Assembly: GCF_007990935.1 (NCBI RefSeq) | Contig: NZ_BJXJ01000004.1 | Span: 1-64,000 of the forward strand | Source: Vibrio sagamiensis NBRC 104589 | GTDB taxonomy: Bacteria; Pseudomonadota; Gammaproteobacteria; Enterobacterales; Vibrionaceae | Direction of reading: 5' to 3' | DNA length: 64,000 nucleotides | In this document: one piece after another, positions 28,531 to 38,217 of the stretch | How the letters are laid out: every line of letters starts with the position of its first letter | Position numbering within the stretch: position 1 is the first letter of the stretch | Program-made: the position numbers and the translations under genes | The notes under the pieces: model-generated | The model's database searches: none | Told to the model about the DNA's origin: nothing | What the model saw: only the letters and a program-made list of their open reading frames with translations

Positions 28531-28828
28531 TTGGGAACAGGAAATAAGTCGAATAATTTTGCAGGATTTTACATGAAGAAAAGTCGAACTCGGTCATATA
28601 TTACCAGTTGATATCGAACGATATGTCAAAAACCTGCTCTTTATCACGAAATTTGCGTGCTACATGTGAGTAATGCTAATGCTTTGGATTAAAAAAAGTA
28701 ATCTGAAAATAGTGTTGTGTTAGGTTGGTTGCCTGGTTGTTTTGTTAATGCTGATTTACTGTTATTTATATGTAACGTCACTTCTGTTATGTATTCTTCC
28801 AACTCTTGACTTAAACGACTTTGACTAA
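28531..28828. other. Intergenic region Nudix / sdaC
   Basis: About 300 bases after the Nudix gene and before sdaC on the same strand. It must contain the sdaC promoter. I see no terminator-grade hairpin, repeat or small gene. Confidence 0.4.
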
Positions 28829-29455
28829 TTACATGATTAGATTCTTTCGTTCTATATGCCCATCTAAAACATGCCTTTGCATTGACTCTATAATCTGAGC
28901 GGTCATTCCCCAAATAAAGTATTGCTGATACTGAATGGCAAACACACGATGTAGAGTGTTTTTTAATTGGAAGTGAGAACTCAGCATTTTCTGTGGATTC
29001 AAGATATGACTGAGTGGTACTTCGAAGATTGATGCAACTTCATCAGGATCAATCTTCGGGATGTATGATGGTTTAATAAAAGCAAGAAAAGGAGTGACTG
29101 AAAATTTACTAACAGTAGGTAGAGAAGGTAGCTGACCAAAAACTTCAATACTAGAAGGTTCTATCCCTATCTCTTCTTCAGTTTCCCTCAGAGCTGTGAC
29201 CATAAGATCGGCATCATTGAGTTCATATTTACCACCAGGAAAACTAATTTGGCCGGGGTGATAGCGTAAATGCGCAGCTCTTTGTGTAAAAATGACATGC
29301 AGTTCATTACTTCTCTCTACAAGGCCAATGAGCACCGCCGCTTTCCTCAGAGACTTTCCTTGCAAAAAAGCCAGGCGTTTTAAACTATCTTGATGATAAC
29401 TTTTAGGGAGCTGCATTTGAAAATTTTGTAAAAATTTTGTTTTGTCAATAAACAA
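28829..29455 (-). CDS. nudL: Nudix hydrolase, coenzyme A pyrophosphatase type
   Basis: 208-residue Nudix enzyme of the NudL/CoA-diphosphatase type. The family-specific UPF0035 stretch FTQRAAHLRYHPGQISFPGG directly precedes the Nudix box GGKYELNDADLMVTALRETEEEIGI. The REtxEEIG part is intact and the first acidic residue is Asp, as usual in this subfamily. Expected reaction: CoA to 4'-phosphopantetheine and 3',5'-ADP. The start is TTG at 29455, supported by AAGGAA seven bases upstream. It faces away from the H-NOX gene. Confidence 0.85.
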   Translation of the reverse strand: MFIDKTKFLQNFQMQLPKSYHQDSLKRLAFLQGKSLRKAAVLIGLVERSNELHVIFTQRAAHLRYHPGQISFPGGKYELNDADLMVTALRETEEEIGIEPSSIEVFGQLPSLPTVSKFSVTPFLAFIKPSYIPKIDPDEVASIFEVPLSHILNPQKMLSSHFQLKNTLHRVFAIQYQQYFIWGMTAQIIESMQRHVLDGHIERKNLIM

Positions 29456-29584
29456 GCTATTTCCTTAGTTGTAATCTGAATGATTAATCCTTTAATGATA
29501 ACTCAAGATTTAATGATTGGTTTGAAAGTTATACGCTTATCATCCATTCTTTAATCGATGGAATAAGATAGAGTGAGTCTGAAT

Positions 29585-30124
29585 ATGAAAGGAGTAATCT
29601 TCACTGAGTTTATTGAGTTAGTGGAAGAAAAATTTGGTTTAGATGTAGTTGATAACATGTTTTTTAAGGCTAATGATGAAGGTATTTATACCTCAGTTGG
29701 TAGCTATGATCATAAGCGGCTCGTACAGCTTATCATTCAATTAAGCAAGTTAACTAATATCTCTACAGAAAGTCTCCAAGAAACGTTTGGTGAATCTTTA
29801 TTTGAAAATCTGATTAATTCAATACCAAGCGGTATTAATTATCAAAAATTCGACAGTACTTTTTCTTTGATACGTCAAGTAGAAACCTTGATACACGTTG
29901 AGGTAAAAAAGCTCTATCCCAATACCAGCCCCCCTCAATTTTATTTTATAAGTGAGACAGCTTCAGAAATGGTATTTGACTACCGTAGTGCTCGTTGTAT
30001 GTCTCATGTTTGCTTCGGCTTAATAAAAGGTTGCGCCAAATATTTTAACGAAACTGTTGATGTAACTTACGAAAATCAGACAGCTAATGGTGATCATGTT
30101 CGTTTTTACTTAGAAGTGAGATAA
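29585..30124 (+). CDS. hnoX: H-NOX heme nitric oxide/oxygen-binding sensor
   Basis: Stand-alone gas sensor of 179 residues from ATG 29585 (MKGVIFTEFIELVEEKFGLD, the family N-terminus); a GTG four codons upstream is possible. The heme ligand is H104 in VETLIHVEVKKLYP, and the porphyrin-carboxylate clamp YxSxR is Y133-S135-R137 in FDYRSARCM. In facultative Gammaproteobacteria such proteins bind NO and repress a partner kinase. That kinase gene follows only 6 bases later. The predicted role is NO-dependent control of the kinase, feeding a biofilm, quorum-sensing or c-di-GMP pathway (the known V. harveyi branch acts on quorum sensing). Confidence 0.93.
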   Translation: MKGVIFTEFIELVEEKFGLDVVDNMFFKANDEGIYTSVGSYDHKRLVQLIIQLSKLTNISTESLQETFGESLFENLINSIPSGINYQKFDSTFSLIRQVETLIHVEVKKLYPNTSPPQFYFISETASEMVFDYRSARCMSHVCFGLIKGCAKYFNETVDVTYENQTANGDHVRFYLEVR

Positions 30125-30130
30125 AAATCT

Positions 30131-31840
30131 ATGCAGCAAGACTCCCCATCTGGAAGGAAACTCAGAAGAGAAATTAATTCACGGAAAGAAGCGGAAAGGC
30201 TGTTAGAGGAGAAAAGTCTAGAACTTTACGAATCGAACCGCCAGCTTAGTTTTGCGCTTAAAAAAATTGAAATTCAATCTGAAAATGATTTACGCAAGCT
30301 GGAATTCAAAGAGTCAATTGATGCGACCTTGATTAGTTACGGACGACTATTTCTTGCTAATACTTTTGATGAAGCATTAGTGAACTCTTTTCTCAAAGCA
30401 CTAACGAATAACACTGTTGTTGAAGCCATTCACATGTCTCTTGGTACAGAGCATGTTGGAAGTTTAGTTAATTATCAATTTGGCTATGGACAAATAAAGA
30501 GTAGTACCGAAGAACGAGAAGAATCTTGTTGGCTTGGAAACTGCTTTTATGTGCCTATTAAACTTGATGATCGCAAACTAGGTGAGCTAATTTTTTTAGC
30601 TTCGGAAGAATATTCTAAACAAGCATTTATAACGAAACAGTTTGGTTTAGTATCTGATTTAATCCATGGATTGATAAGTCGTCACTTAAGCTTAAAAAGA
30701 GAAATAGAATTACGTAAAATAGCTGAAGAATCAGAGCAAGCGACAAAAGACTTTGTCGCAATGATAAACCATGAACTAAGAACACCATTAAGTGGCGTTC
30801 TGGGAAGTGCAGAGTTACTGAGTAAAACTGAGCTTGTCGGTAAGCAAACAGACTTTCTTAATAATTTAATGCAATCTGGTGAGTTGTTGAGAGTTATTAT
30901 TAACGATTTACTTGACTTTAGTAAAATGAATGCGGGAATGATGGAAATTATTGACCACTCATTTTCATGGCCAGATCTTGAACAAACATTAAGTGGCCTT
31001 TTTCGCAGTAAAGCATTTGAAAAGCAGATAAACTTTTCAATAATAAAACGATCTAAGATACCTAATTACCTGTTTGGAGACAGTGAAAGGCTTACTCAAA
31101 TCTTGGTTAACTTAATTGGTAATGCAATAAAATTCACGTCAGAAGGTGAAGTCACGTTGTACGTTGAATGGTGTGATGAGCATCTTTTTTTTGAGGTTAT
31201 AGATACAGGGATTGGTATTCCGTTAGAAACACAAAGTAGTCTTTTTGATCCTTTTGTTCAAGCTGATCCTTCAAGTAAGCGTAAATATGAAGGCACTGGA
31301 CTCGGCTTAGCTATTTGCAAAAATCTCGTAGATTTAATGGGAGGAGAAATCAGCTTTATAAGTGAGATCAATAAAGGGACACTTTTTCGTGTTAAACTCC
31401 CTTTTTACCAGGGAAGGGAGCAAGAAGCGATGCAAGAAGAACTATTGTCATTGAAATCAAGTGATATTTCAGGGTGTTCGATACTCGTGGTTGATGATAT
31501 TAGAATGAATCAAATTATTGTTGTACAGATGCTGAAAAAATTTGGTATCACACCCAAATTAACCAATAACGGGCAAGAAGCAATAGAGTTAGCAACAAGT
31601 ACAACATACGACTTAATCTTTATGGATTGTCGAATGCCTGAAATGGACGGTTACGAAGCAACGACATTTCTCCGCGAAAGGGGATACCGCAAACCTATCA
31701 TTGCTTTAACAGCAGGGACGACACTTTCTGAGAGGGATAAGTGTATCCAAAGCGGGATGGATGATATCTTAACAAAGCCATTCACAAGCGAGGAAATTGG
31801 GTGCATCATCATCAAATGGCTTGGTCGTGAACGGCTTTGA
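30131..31840 (+). CDS. Hybrid histidine kinase partner of H-NOX
   Basis: 569-residue cytosolic hybrid kinase. An N-terminal coiled coil (1-60) leads to a sensory region of about 130 residues with no clear family match, then a second helix into HisKA (H214 in AMINHELRTPLSG), HATPase_c (N-box VNLIGNAIKF, G1 DTGIGIPLE, G2 GTGLGLAICKNL), and a C-terminal receiver (DD455-456, phospho-acceptor D499 in LIFMDCRMPEMDG, K near 556). It has no membrane segment, so input comes from the adjacent H-NOX, as for HqsK of V. harveyi. The presence of only a receiver and no Hpt means phosphate must pass to a separate Hpt protein. Confidence 0.92.
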   Translation: MQQDSPSGRKLRREINSRKEAERLLEEKSLELYESNRQLSFALKKIEIQSENDLRKLEFKESIDATLISYGRLFLANTFDEALVNSFLKALTNNTVVEAIHMSLGTEHVGSLVNYQFGYGQIKSSTEEREESCWLGNCFYVPIKLDDRKLGELIFLASEEYSKQAFITKQFGLVSDLIHGLISRHLSLKREIELRKIAEESEQATKDFVAMINHELRTPLSGVLGSAELLSKTELVGKQTDFLNNLMQSGELLRVIINDLLDFSKMNAGMMEIIDHSFSWPDLEQTLSGLFRSKAFEKQINFSIIKRSKIPNYLFGDSERLTQILVNLIGNAIKFTSEGEVTLYVEWCDEHLFFEVIDTGIGIPLETQSSLFDPFVQADPSSKRKYEGTGLGLAICKNLVDLMGGEISFISEINKGTLFRVKLPFYQGREQEAMQEELLSLKSSDISGCSILVVDDIRMNQIIVVQMLKKFGITPKLTNNGQEAIELATSTTYDLIFMDCRMPEMDGYEATTFLRERGYRKPIIALTAGTTLSERDKCIQSGMDDILTKPFTSEEIGCIIIKWLGRERL

Positions 31841-31951
31841 ATGAATGTGTTTCACTTTCTGTAGCACTCAATTTTTATAGAGCTGCGCCAAACCCCCTTG
31901 AATGTTCAAATATCCGCGAATTCAACTTCGAAAGACGATACTTTTCAATCT

Positions 31952-31997
31952 CAAGTGACATCGCTCCTAATTAAACCTCTTGATGTCACTTGGGTAT
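31952..31997. repeat. Palindromic intergenic repeat, short copy
   Basis: CAAGTGACATC, 19 bases, GATGTCACTTG, then GGTATA: perfect 11-bp arms matching the arm of the other copies (ACTTGGGTATA end). It lies between the ends of the hybrid kinase and the convergent pabB and may also help termination. Confidence 0.6.
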
Positions 31998-32015
31998 AGA
32001 ATAGGTTGATAGAAC

Positions 32016-33386
32016 CTAACTTAAGGCTGGTAGTATCTTAGACAGTTTGTCCAGAGTCTCTTGGTATTCAGAATCTACTTGACTATCTGCGACAATACCG
32101 CCGCCAGCCCATGCATAAATTTGTTGATTTTCTGTGATGAGAGTACGAATGGTAATGCTGGTATCCATCTGGCCATGGCGAGAGATATAACCAATACTTC
32201 CGCAATAGGCGCTTCTCCGATGGGGTTCCAACTCCTCGATAATTTGCATAGCTCTGACTTTAGGGGCGCCTGTGATTGAGCCCCCAGGAAAACAAGCACG
32301 TAATAAATCGGTGGGGCTATAGCGGCTGTCTAAGCGAGCTTGAATGGTGCTGACTAGATGATGGACGGCTGGGAAACTTTCTATTTTGAAGAGTTTAGGT
32401 ACATGAACACTGCCAGGTTGAGCGACACGGCCGATATCATTGCGCAGCAGATCAACAATCATTAAGTTTTCTGCTTGGTCTTTCTCTGCTTGCATCAAAT
32501 CTTCTGCGTTAGCTTGGTCGAGCTTATCATCAGAGTTGCGTGGACGTGTTCCTTTGATTGGTTTGGTTTCAATAATATTATTTTTGAGTTCAATGAAGCG
32601 CTCAGGGGACACACTAAGAATTGTCGATTGCGGCATTCTGATAAAAGCCGAAAAAGGAGCTTGATTTTCTTTTGCTAAACGGAGGTAAGCTTGCCATTCA
32701 CTCCCTCGATAAGGTGCTTTGAAGCGCTGAGCAAGGTTAATCTGATAACAGTCACCACTTGATAGGTAATCTTGAACTTGCTCAAAACGTTCAGCATAAG
32801 ACTCTGGTGTCATGTTGGATTGCCAAGATCCCAGAAGTTGAAAAGTTGAGGCTGATTGGGATGATTGCTGGTGGAGCCACTGCCACGCTTGCTCTGTATT
32901 TTGGCCTATTAGGTGAGCACTTTTAAGTTTGTGATCGACAATCACCGCCCATTCATAAATACCAACAGCCATATCGGGTGAACTAAGATCTCGTAAAGTG
33001 CATTCAGGTATGGTTTCAATCTGGCGCCCCAAATCGTAGCTGAAATAGCCAAGTGCTCCGCCAACAAAGGGTAAATCCCACTTTTCTGGTAAAGATAAAG
33101 ACGGAAGCAGGCGGCGTTGCAGTTTGCTTAATATAGAAAATGGGTCCTCAGTAGATATATTTTCTTGAGAGTTGGTTTTGATGTACGTTTTATTTCCAGA
33201 AGTTTCTATGGTAGCAATAGGGTTCGCGACTAAGATATCAAAGCGGCTGTCACAGTGAATTTGCGAAGCGGAATGTAACAGCATAGCCCATGGTTGGTCT
33301 TCAATAAGAGAAAAAAGAGAGATCGCAAGGTCGTTGGAGTATTTCAGTGACTTAAAATTAAGCAATTGCGTGTCCATGTTGTTCAT
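32016..33386 (-). CDS. pabB: Aminodeoxychorismate synthase, component I
   Basis: Aminates chorismate to 4-amino-4-deoxychorismate (with PabA) for folate synthesis. About 456 residues from the ATG at 33386; a TTG six codons upstream and an ATG three codons downstream are alternatives, none with a strong ribosome binding site. N-terminal domain has PWAMLLHSA and SRFDILVANP as in E. coli PabB. The chorismate-binding domain carries the diagnostic KPIKGTRPR near residue 275 (PIKGT marks PabB), then AENLMIVDLLRNDIGRV and GGSITGAPKVRAMQIIEELE. Divergent from the fumarase gene. Confidence 0.93.
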   Translation of the reverse strand: MNNMDTQLLNFKSLKYSNDLAISLFSLIEDQPWAMLLHSASQIHCDSRFDILVANPIATIETSGNKTYIKTNSQENISTEDPFSILSKLQRRLLPSLSLPEKWDLPFVGGALGYFSYDLGRQIETIPECTLRDLSSPDMAVGIYEWAVIVDHKLKSAHLIGQNTEQAWQWLHQQSSQSASTFQLLGSWQSNMTPESYAERFEQVQDYLSSGDCYQINLAQRFKAPYRGSEWQAYLRLAKENQAPFSAFIRMPQSTILSVSPERFIELKNNIIETKPIKGTRPRNSDDKLDQANAEDLMQAEKDQAENLMIVDLLRNDIGRVAQPGSVHVPKLFKIESFPAVHHLVSTIQARLDSRYSPTDLLRACFPGGSITGAPKVRAMQIIEELEPHRRSAYCGSIGYISRHGQMDTSITIRTLITENQQIYAWAGGGIVADSQVDSEYQETLDKLSKILPALS

Positions 33387-33645
33387 TTGTTTAATTTGTG
33401 ACAAAGAGTTTGTTCACATGCATAGCAAGTCGTGGTCAGCGAGAGTATCATAATTATCTGTGTAGCCAAATACTCCTCTTAAGATTATAGAGATGTTGCT
33501 TGAGAGAACAAATTTTGGCTCACCTAGGATTTTATTTGATTGTGTATCGAAACTCGCCACTCGATAGTCGAATTATGAATTTAATAATCACAACAGAAGC
33601 CTAGCAAATAAACGGAAGCAAAACATAACAATAACGAGGCATGCA

Positions 33646-35175
33646 ATGACGATAATATGCAAGCAGGATGTCATCAGCAGTGTTGCTGATGCGTTACAGT
33701 ATATTTCTTACTACCACCCACTAGATTTTGTTCAAGCTCTTGAAAAAGCTTATCACCGCGAAGAAAGCCAGGCAGCAAAAGACGCCATGGCTCAAATTTT
33801 GATCAACTCTCGAATGTCTGCAGAGGGGCACCGACCTATTTGTCAAGATACAGGAATCGTGACCTGTTTCGTGAACATCGGTATGGCTGTGCAATGGGAC
33901 TCAACAGACATGACAGTTCAGCAAATGGTAGATGAAGGGGTTAGGCAAGCTTACACCAACCCAGACAATCCATTACGAGCATCGGTTCTTATGGACCCGG
34001 CGGGTAAGCGCATTAATACCAAAGACAATACGCCAGCAGTTGTGCATATTAATATGGTGCCTGGCGATAAAGTTGAAATTCAAATCGCGGCGAAAGGTGG
34101 CGGTTCTGAAAACAAAACGAAAATGGTCATGCTCAACCCATCGGATGATATTGCTGCTTGGGTAGAAAAAACACTGCCAACAATGGGAGCAGGGTGGTGT
34201 CCACCTGGGATGCTTGGCATTGGTATTGGTGGAACGGCAGAAAAAGCAGCGGTGCTTGCTAAAGAGTCTTTGATGGAGCACATTGACATACAAGAGCTTA
34301 TAGACCGTGGCCCGCAGAATGCAGAAGAAGAGTTACGTCTTGATATTTTTAATCGAGTGAACAAACTTGGTATTGGCGCTCAAGGATTAGGTGGTTTGAC
34401 GACGGTTGTTGACGTAAAAATAAAAACGGCCCCAACTCATGCTGCCTCTAAACCAGTGTGCTTGATCCCGAATTGTGCTGCGACGCGCCATGTTCACTTT
34501 ACTCTTGATGGAAGCGGTCCTGCAGAACTCACTCCACCAAAATTAGAAGATTGGCCAGATATTACTTGGGAAGCTGGAGCAAATACGAGACGCGTAAACT
34601 TAGACACATTGACGAAAGAAGACGTCACCGAATGGAAAACCGGTGAAACCGTTCTACTTTCAGGTAAAATTCTCACAGGCCGAGATGCTGCACACAAACG
34701 CATACAAGGCATGTTAGAATCCGGTGAAGGTTTACCTGATGGCGTCGATTTAAAAGGTAAGTTCATCTACTACGTTGGCCCTGTGGATGCAGTGGGTAAT
34801 GAAGTTGTTGGGCCTGCAGGTCCGACAACGTCAACTCGTATGGATAAATTTACGGATATGATGCTTGAGCAAACTGGTATCATGGGCATGATCGGCAAAG
34901 CAGAACGTGGCCCTGCAACAGTTGAGTCGATTAAAAATCATAAATCAGTGTATTTAATGGCAGTCGGTGGTGCGGCTTACTTGGTTGCTAAAGCCATTAA
35001 AAAAGCCAGAGTCGTGGCATTTGAAGATTTAGGTATGGAAGCCATTTACGAGTTTGAAGTTGAGGATATGCCTGTTACAGTTGCTGTTGATTCAAATGGT
35101 GTTAATGCTCACCAAATTGGCCCTGATACTTGGAAAGTGAAAATCCAAGAAATGGATCTCAAATCTAATAAGTAA
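33646..35175 (+). CDS. fumA: Class I fumarate hydratase, iron-sulphur
   Basis: [4Fe-4S] hydratase interconverting fumarate and malate, 509 residues as one chain (alpha plus beta domains). RPICQDTGIVTCFVNIG near residue 65-80 and CLIPNCAATRH contain cluster cysteines; VHINMVPGDKVEIQIAAKGGGSENKTKM and MLGIGIGGTAEKA belong to the alpha domain. The beta domain begins around DWPDITWEAG and includes YYVGPVDAVGNEVVGPAGPTTSTRMDKFTDMML. A GAGG precedes the ATG. The fumA/fumB distinction cannot be made, since only one copy is in view. A terminator and a short repeat follow. Confidence 0.94.
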   Translation: MTIICKQDVISSVADALQYISYYHPLDFVQALEKAYHREESQAAKDAMAQILINSRMSAEGHRPICQDTGIVTCFVNIGMAVQWDSTDMTVQQMVDEGVRQAYTNPDNPLRASVLMDPAGKRINTKDNTPAVVHINMVPGDKVEIQIAAKGGGSENKTKMVMLNPSDDIAAWVEKTLPTMGAGWCPPGMLGIGIGGTAEKAAVLAKESLMEHIDIQELIDRGPQNAEEELRLDIFNRVNKLGIGAQGLGGLTTVVDVKIKTAPTHAASKPVCLIPNCAATRHVHFTLDGSGPAELTPPKLEDWPDITWEAGANTRRVNLDTLTKEDVTEWKTGETVLLSGKILTGRDAAHKRIQGMLESGEGLPDGVDLKGKFIYYVGPVDAVGNEVVGPAGPTTSTRMDKFTDMMLEQTGIMGMIGKAERGPATVESIKNHKSVYLMAVGGAAYLVAKAIKKARVVAFEDLGMEAIYEFEVEDMPVTVAVDSNGVNAHQIGPDTWKVKIQEMDLKSNK

Positions 35176-35226
35176 TCAATGCGCAGCAAGATTAATATAG
35201 AAGTTAACGAGTCTTATTAGTTAATA

Positions 35227-35253
35227 AAAGTGCAGCAAAGTCTGCACTTTTTT
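35227..35253 (+). terminator. Rho-independent terminator after fumarase
   Basis: AAAGTGCAG, loop CAAAGT, CTGCACTTT then T3: 9-bp perfect stem with T6 in all, 51 bases after the stop. Confidence 0.9.
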
Positions 35254-35257
35254 ACTA

Positions 35258-35294
35258 TATATACCCAAGTGACTTAATGATGTTTGGGTATATA
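35258..35294. repeat. Palindromic intergenic repeat, miniature copy
   Basis: TATATACCCAA, 15 bases (GTGACTTAATGATGT), TTGGGTATATA: perfect 11-bp arms. This is the outer end of the same repeat with the centre deleted. It sits 35 bases before a small membrane protein gene. Confidence 0.7.
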
Positions 35295-35329
35295 CTCAGG
35301 TATTACAATACTTTTTAGAAGGTGAAAAT

Positions 35330-35515
35330 ATGACTCGGTTTATACAAATACTTCAGATGATTCTGGCAATTGTTATCGGCAGTTTCGTCGGATATGACAT
35401 GATTTTTAATGGAGTTAGTATTTTTAATGATAAGTATGTGATTGTTACATGCGTGTTGTGTCTTCTTCTGGAAGTTACTTTGTTTGTTATTTATAAATTA
35501 ATTGAAGATGATTAA
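35330..35515 (+). CDS. Small membrane protein, 61 residues
   Basis: Two predicted membrane helices (about residues 6-24 and 37-57) separated by a short loop with NDKY, then a charged tail KLIEDD. ATG 35330 has AAGGTG seven bases upstream, which supports real translation. No family recognised. It stands alone between the fumarase terminator/repeat and ycjX. Function unknown. Confidence 0.6.
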   Translation: MTRFIQILQMILAIVIGSFVGYDMIFNGVSIFNDKYVIVTCVLCLLLEVTLFVIYKLIEDD

Positions 35516-35706
35516 TTATATCTGACTATGCCACTCAATATTATCTCATAGCTCTAAATGAATCGTTCTGTTCATCTTACATTAATAAATGAGCATTTAG
35601 ACTGTTGTTATTAAACTCGAAAGTGCACTTTTTCTAATAGAACAGTTCCTCAGGTGACTTATCGAGGCGACTTGAGTATTACGTAGTTAAAGAGAATAAA
35701 AAATCT

Positions 35707-37080
35707 ATGAAAAGAATAACTCAAGAAATGAGTGATTTCATCAACCGTGGTTTTGATTCAAATGTCAGAATTGCGGTCACTGGATTATCTAGAGCAGGTA
35801 AAACCGCTTTTATCACCTCTTTGGTTAATCAGCTTTTACATACCGCGACTCATGACAACTTACCTTTAATGTCAGCGGCAAGAGATAAACGCTTAGTTGG
35901 TGCAAAACGAGAACCCCAGACTAATATGCTGGTGCCGCGATTTGCTTATGATGATGCGATGGTGCAAATTCATCAAATACCTCCACAATGGCCTGTCCCA
36001 ACTCGTGATGTGAGTGAAATACGCCTAGCACTAAAATATAAGCCTAATAAATCGACCAAAAAATTATTGGGTAAAACAGCCGTTCTGCATGTTGATATTA
36101 TTGACTATCCGGGGGAGTGGCTGTTAGACCTTCCGTTGCTTGGTATGGACTTTAACGCTTGGTCTCGGAGTCAATTTGAAGCATTGAAGGGCAAGCGAGC
36201 TGAACTAGCTCAACCATGGCTAGCTGAGTTAGAGAATATTGATCTTACTGATGAATTAAACGAAAAAAAATTAGAAAAGGTGTCCCAAGCGTATACTGAG
36301 TACTTACATGCTTGCAAAAATGAAGGCTTACATTGGGTCCAACCAGGACGTTTTGTTTTACCTGGGGAACTCAGTGGTGCTCCTGTTTTGCAGTTTTTTC
36401 CCTGTTTGGAACCGGAAAAAACAGCAGATAAAGGATCAAACTTTTCTATATTGCAGGCAAGGTATCTTGAATACCAACAAAAGGTCGTAAAAGAATTCTA
36501 TAAGCATCATTTTTCGACTTTTGATCGCCAAATTGTGTTGGTTGATTGCTTACAGCCTCTTAATGTTGGTGATGAAGCGTTCCATGATATGCGTTTTGCA
36601 ATTGAACAGATCATGCATAGCTTTCGTTATGGTAGGGGGGGGCTACTAAGACGATTGTTCGCACCTAAGATAGACAAGGTTTTGTTTGCAGCGACTAAAG
36701 CAGATCATGTGACGCCAGAACAACACCCAAATATGGTCTCTTTACTACAGCAAATGGTGCATCCTGCTTGGCAAAGTGCTGCTTATGAAAATATAGACAT
36801 GAGTTGTATGAGTATTGCATCGATACAAGCGACAACAGCTGGAATGATCTCATCAGAAAATGCCCCCTGTCCTGCGATACAAGGAACAACGCTGGATGGT
36901 CAGGTTCTGACCGTCTTTCCCGGTGAAGTACCTAGTCGATTGCCTAATCGAACGTATTGGCAGCATAGCCATTTTGACTTTACATCGTTTCAACCATTGA
37001 TGTATCAAAGGGATGAGCCAGTTAAACATATTCGCTTAGACAAAGCCTTGGAATACTTATTGGGAGATAAATTAAAGTGA
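35707..37080 (+). CDS. ycjX: YcjX-type GTP-binding protein
   Basis: 457-residue P-loop protein. The Walker A is [21 protein letters not shown] (residues 23-43), and [17 protein letters not shown] gives the DxxG-like Walker B region. The YcjX family is conserved in Proteobacteria, often beside YcjF, and is induced by envelope or heat stress in E. coli. The overlap of its stop with the start of ycjF (GTGA) indicates tight coupling. In E. coli the same order ycjX-ycjF-tyrR is found. Its biochemical role is not known. Confidence 0.9.
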   Translation: MKRITQEMSDFINRGFDSNVRIAVTGLSRAGKTAFITSLVNQLLHTATHDNLPLMSAARDKRLVGAKREPQTNMLVPRFAYDDAMVQIHQIPPQWPVPTRDVSEIRLALKYKPNKSTKKLLGKTAVLHVDIIDYPGEWLLDLPLLGMDFNAWSRSQFEALKGKRAELAQPWLAELENIDLTDELNEKKLEKVSQAYTEYLHACKNEGLHWVQPGRFVLPGELSGAPVLQFFPCLEPEKTADKGSNFSILQARYLEYQQKVVKEFYKHHFSTFDRQIVLVDCLQPLNVGDEAFHDMRFAIEQIMHSFRYGRGGLLRRLFAPKIDKVLFAATKADHVTPEQHPNMVSLLQQMVHPAWQSAAYENIDMSCMSIASIQATTAGMISSENAPCPAIQGTTLDGQVLTVFPGEVPSRLPNRTYWQHSHFDFTSFQPLMYQRDEPVKHIRLDKALEYLLGDKLK

Positions 37081-38117
37081 GTAAATTTAAACCAAAACAA
37101 GTTTTTTCTGAACCAATAACACAAGCAGAAAATGGCTCTATCCCTGAAGAATTAACAGCACAGAAAACATTTGATGAAAGCTCAGATTTCGTGCCGACTG
37201 AAGTCGAAAATCTTGATGAAGAAACCAAACAGGAACAACAATTTGAGCAATTGATTCGTCCTAAACCGGGTAAAAAATGGCTAACGACGGGGCTTTGTGC
37301 TGCATTCAGTGGTTTAGTCTTTTGGCAAGCAATTGATTCAGTATCGACTGCCTTATTTTCCTCGGATTGGTTATCCGTGGGTTGGGCTTGCTTCGTAACT
37401 ATGATAGCGACACTGGGGATTAGGGCATTGGGCAAAGAGCTTTGGAAGTTACGTAAGTTACGTCATCACTTTACTCTCCAAGAGGAAGGGGAGAGCTTAC
37501 TTCACAGCCAAAGTGTTGGACGCGGTAAAGCGTTTTGTGAAAAATTAGCGTGTCAAAGTGGTATTGTTGAAGAAAACCCTAGCTTTGATCGTTGGCAAAA
37601 TAGCATCAACTCAGTACACAACGATGCGGAAGTATTAGAAATGTATGATGCTATGGTTGTTAGCCAACAGGATATACTGGCAGCAAAAGTAGTTTCACAA
37701 CATGCTACTGAGGCGGCAGCATTGGTCGCTTTGAGTCCACTTGCAATTGCAGATATGTTATTGGTTGCTTGGCGCAATTTAAAAATGGTCGAGAAGTTGT
37801 CACAGATTTATGGTGTTGAATTGGGGTATGCATCAAGAGTTCAATTATTGCGCTCTGTATTTGTGAACATGGCCGTAGCAGGAGCGAGTGAATTAGCGAT
37901 TGATGCAAGTATGGATCTTATGTCAATGGATCTTGCAGGTAAAGTCTCTGCAAGAGCAGGGCAAGGCTTGGGAGTTGGAATCTTAACAGCCCGTTTAGGT
38001 CTGAAAGCGATGGCACTATTAAGGCCATTACCATGGAACCCTGAACGGAAAGTGAAATTATCAACAATTCGTAAAGAAGTTGCCAAAAAAATCGCCTCGA
38101 TTACGATGAAAGCATAA
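37077..38117 (+). CDS. ycjF: YcjF-type membrane protein (DUF697)
   Basis: 346-residue inner-membrane protein. An acidic, soluble N-terminal 75 residues is followed by two hydrophobic helices ([20 protein letters not shown] and [21 protein letters not shown]), then a soluble part and a C-terminal DUF697 domain ([32 protein letters not shown]). The GTG start overlaps the ycjX stop by four bases. It likely anchors or partners YcjX; the role is unknown. Confidence 0.9.
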   Translation: MSKFKPKQVFSEPITQAENGSIPEELTAQKTFDESSDFVPTEVENLDEETKQEQQFEQLIRPKPGKKWLTTGLCAAFSGLVFWQAIDSVSTALFSSDWLSVGWACFVTMIATLGIRALGKELWKLRKLRHHFTLQEEGESLLHSQSVGRGKAFCEKLACQSGIVEENPSFDRWQNSINSVHNDAEVLEMYDAMVVSQQDILAAKVVSQHATEAAALVALSPLAIADMLLVAWRNLKMVEKLSQIYGVELGYASRVQLLRSVFVNMAVAGASELAIDASMDLMSMDLAGKVSARAGQGLGVGILTARLGLKAMALLRPLPWNPERKVKLSTIRKEVAKKIASITMKA

Positions 38118-38177
38118 TCAATCTATTAAACGACATTATTGGATGACTTGACGGCATACTGCGCTTGGTAGAAACTA

Positions 38178-38197
38178 CTGTCAAGTTTTCCTGACAG
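38178..38197. promoter_or_regulatory. Palindrome in tyrR leader
   Basis: CTGTCA, eight bases, TGACAG: a perfect 6-bp inverted repeat 20 bases before the tyrR GTG. It does not match the TyrR box. It could be an operator or a leader hairpin; evidence is only the symmetry. Confidence 0.25.
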
Positions 38198-38217
38198 CGA
38201 TTAATTGGAATTTTTAA

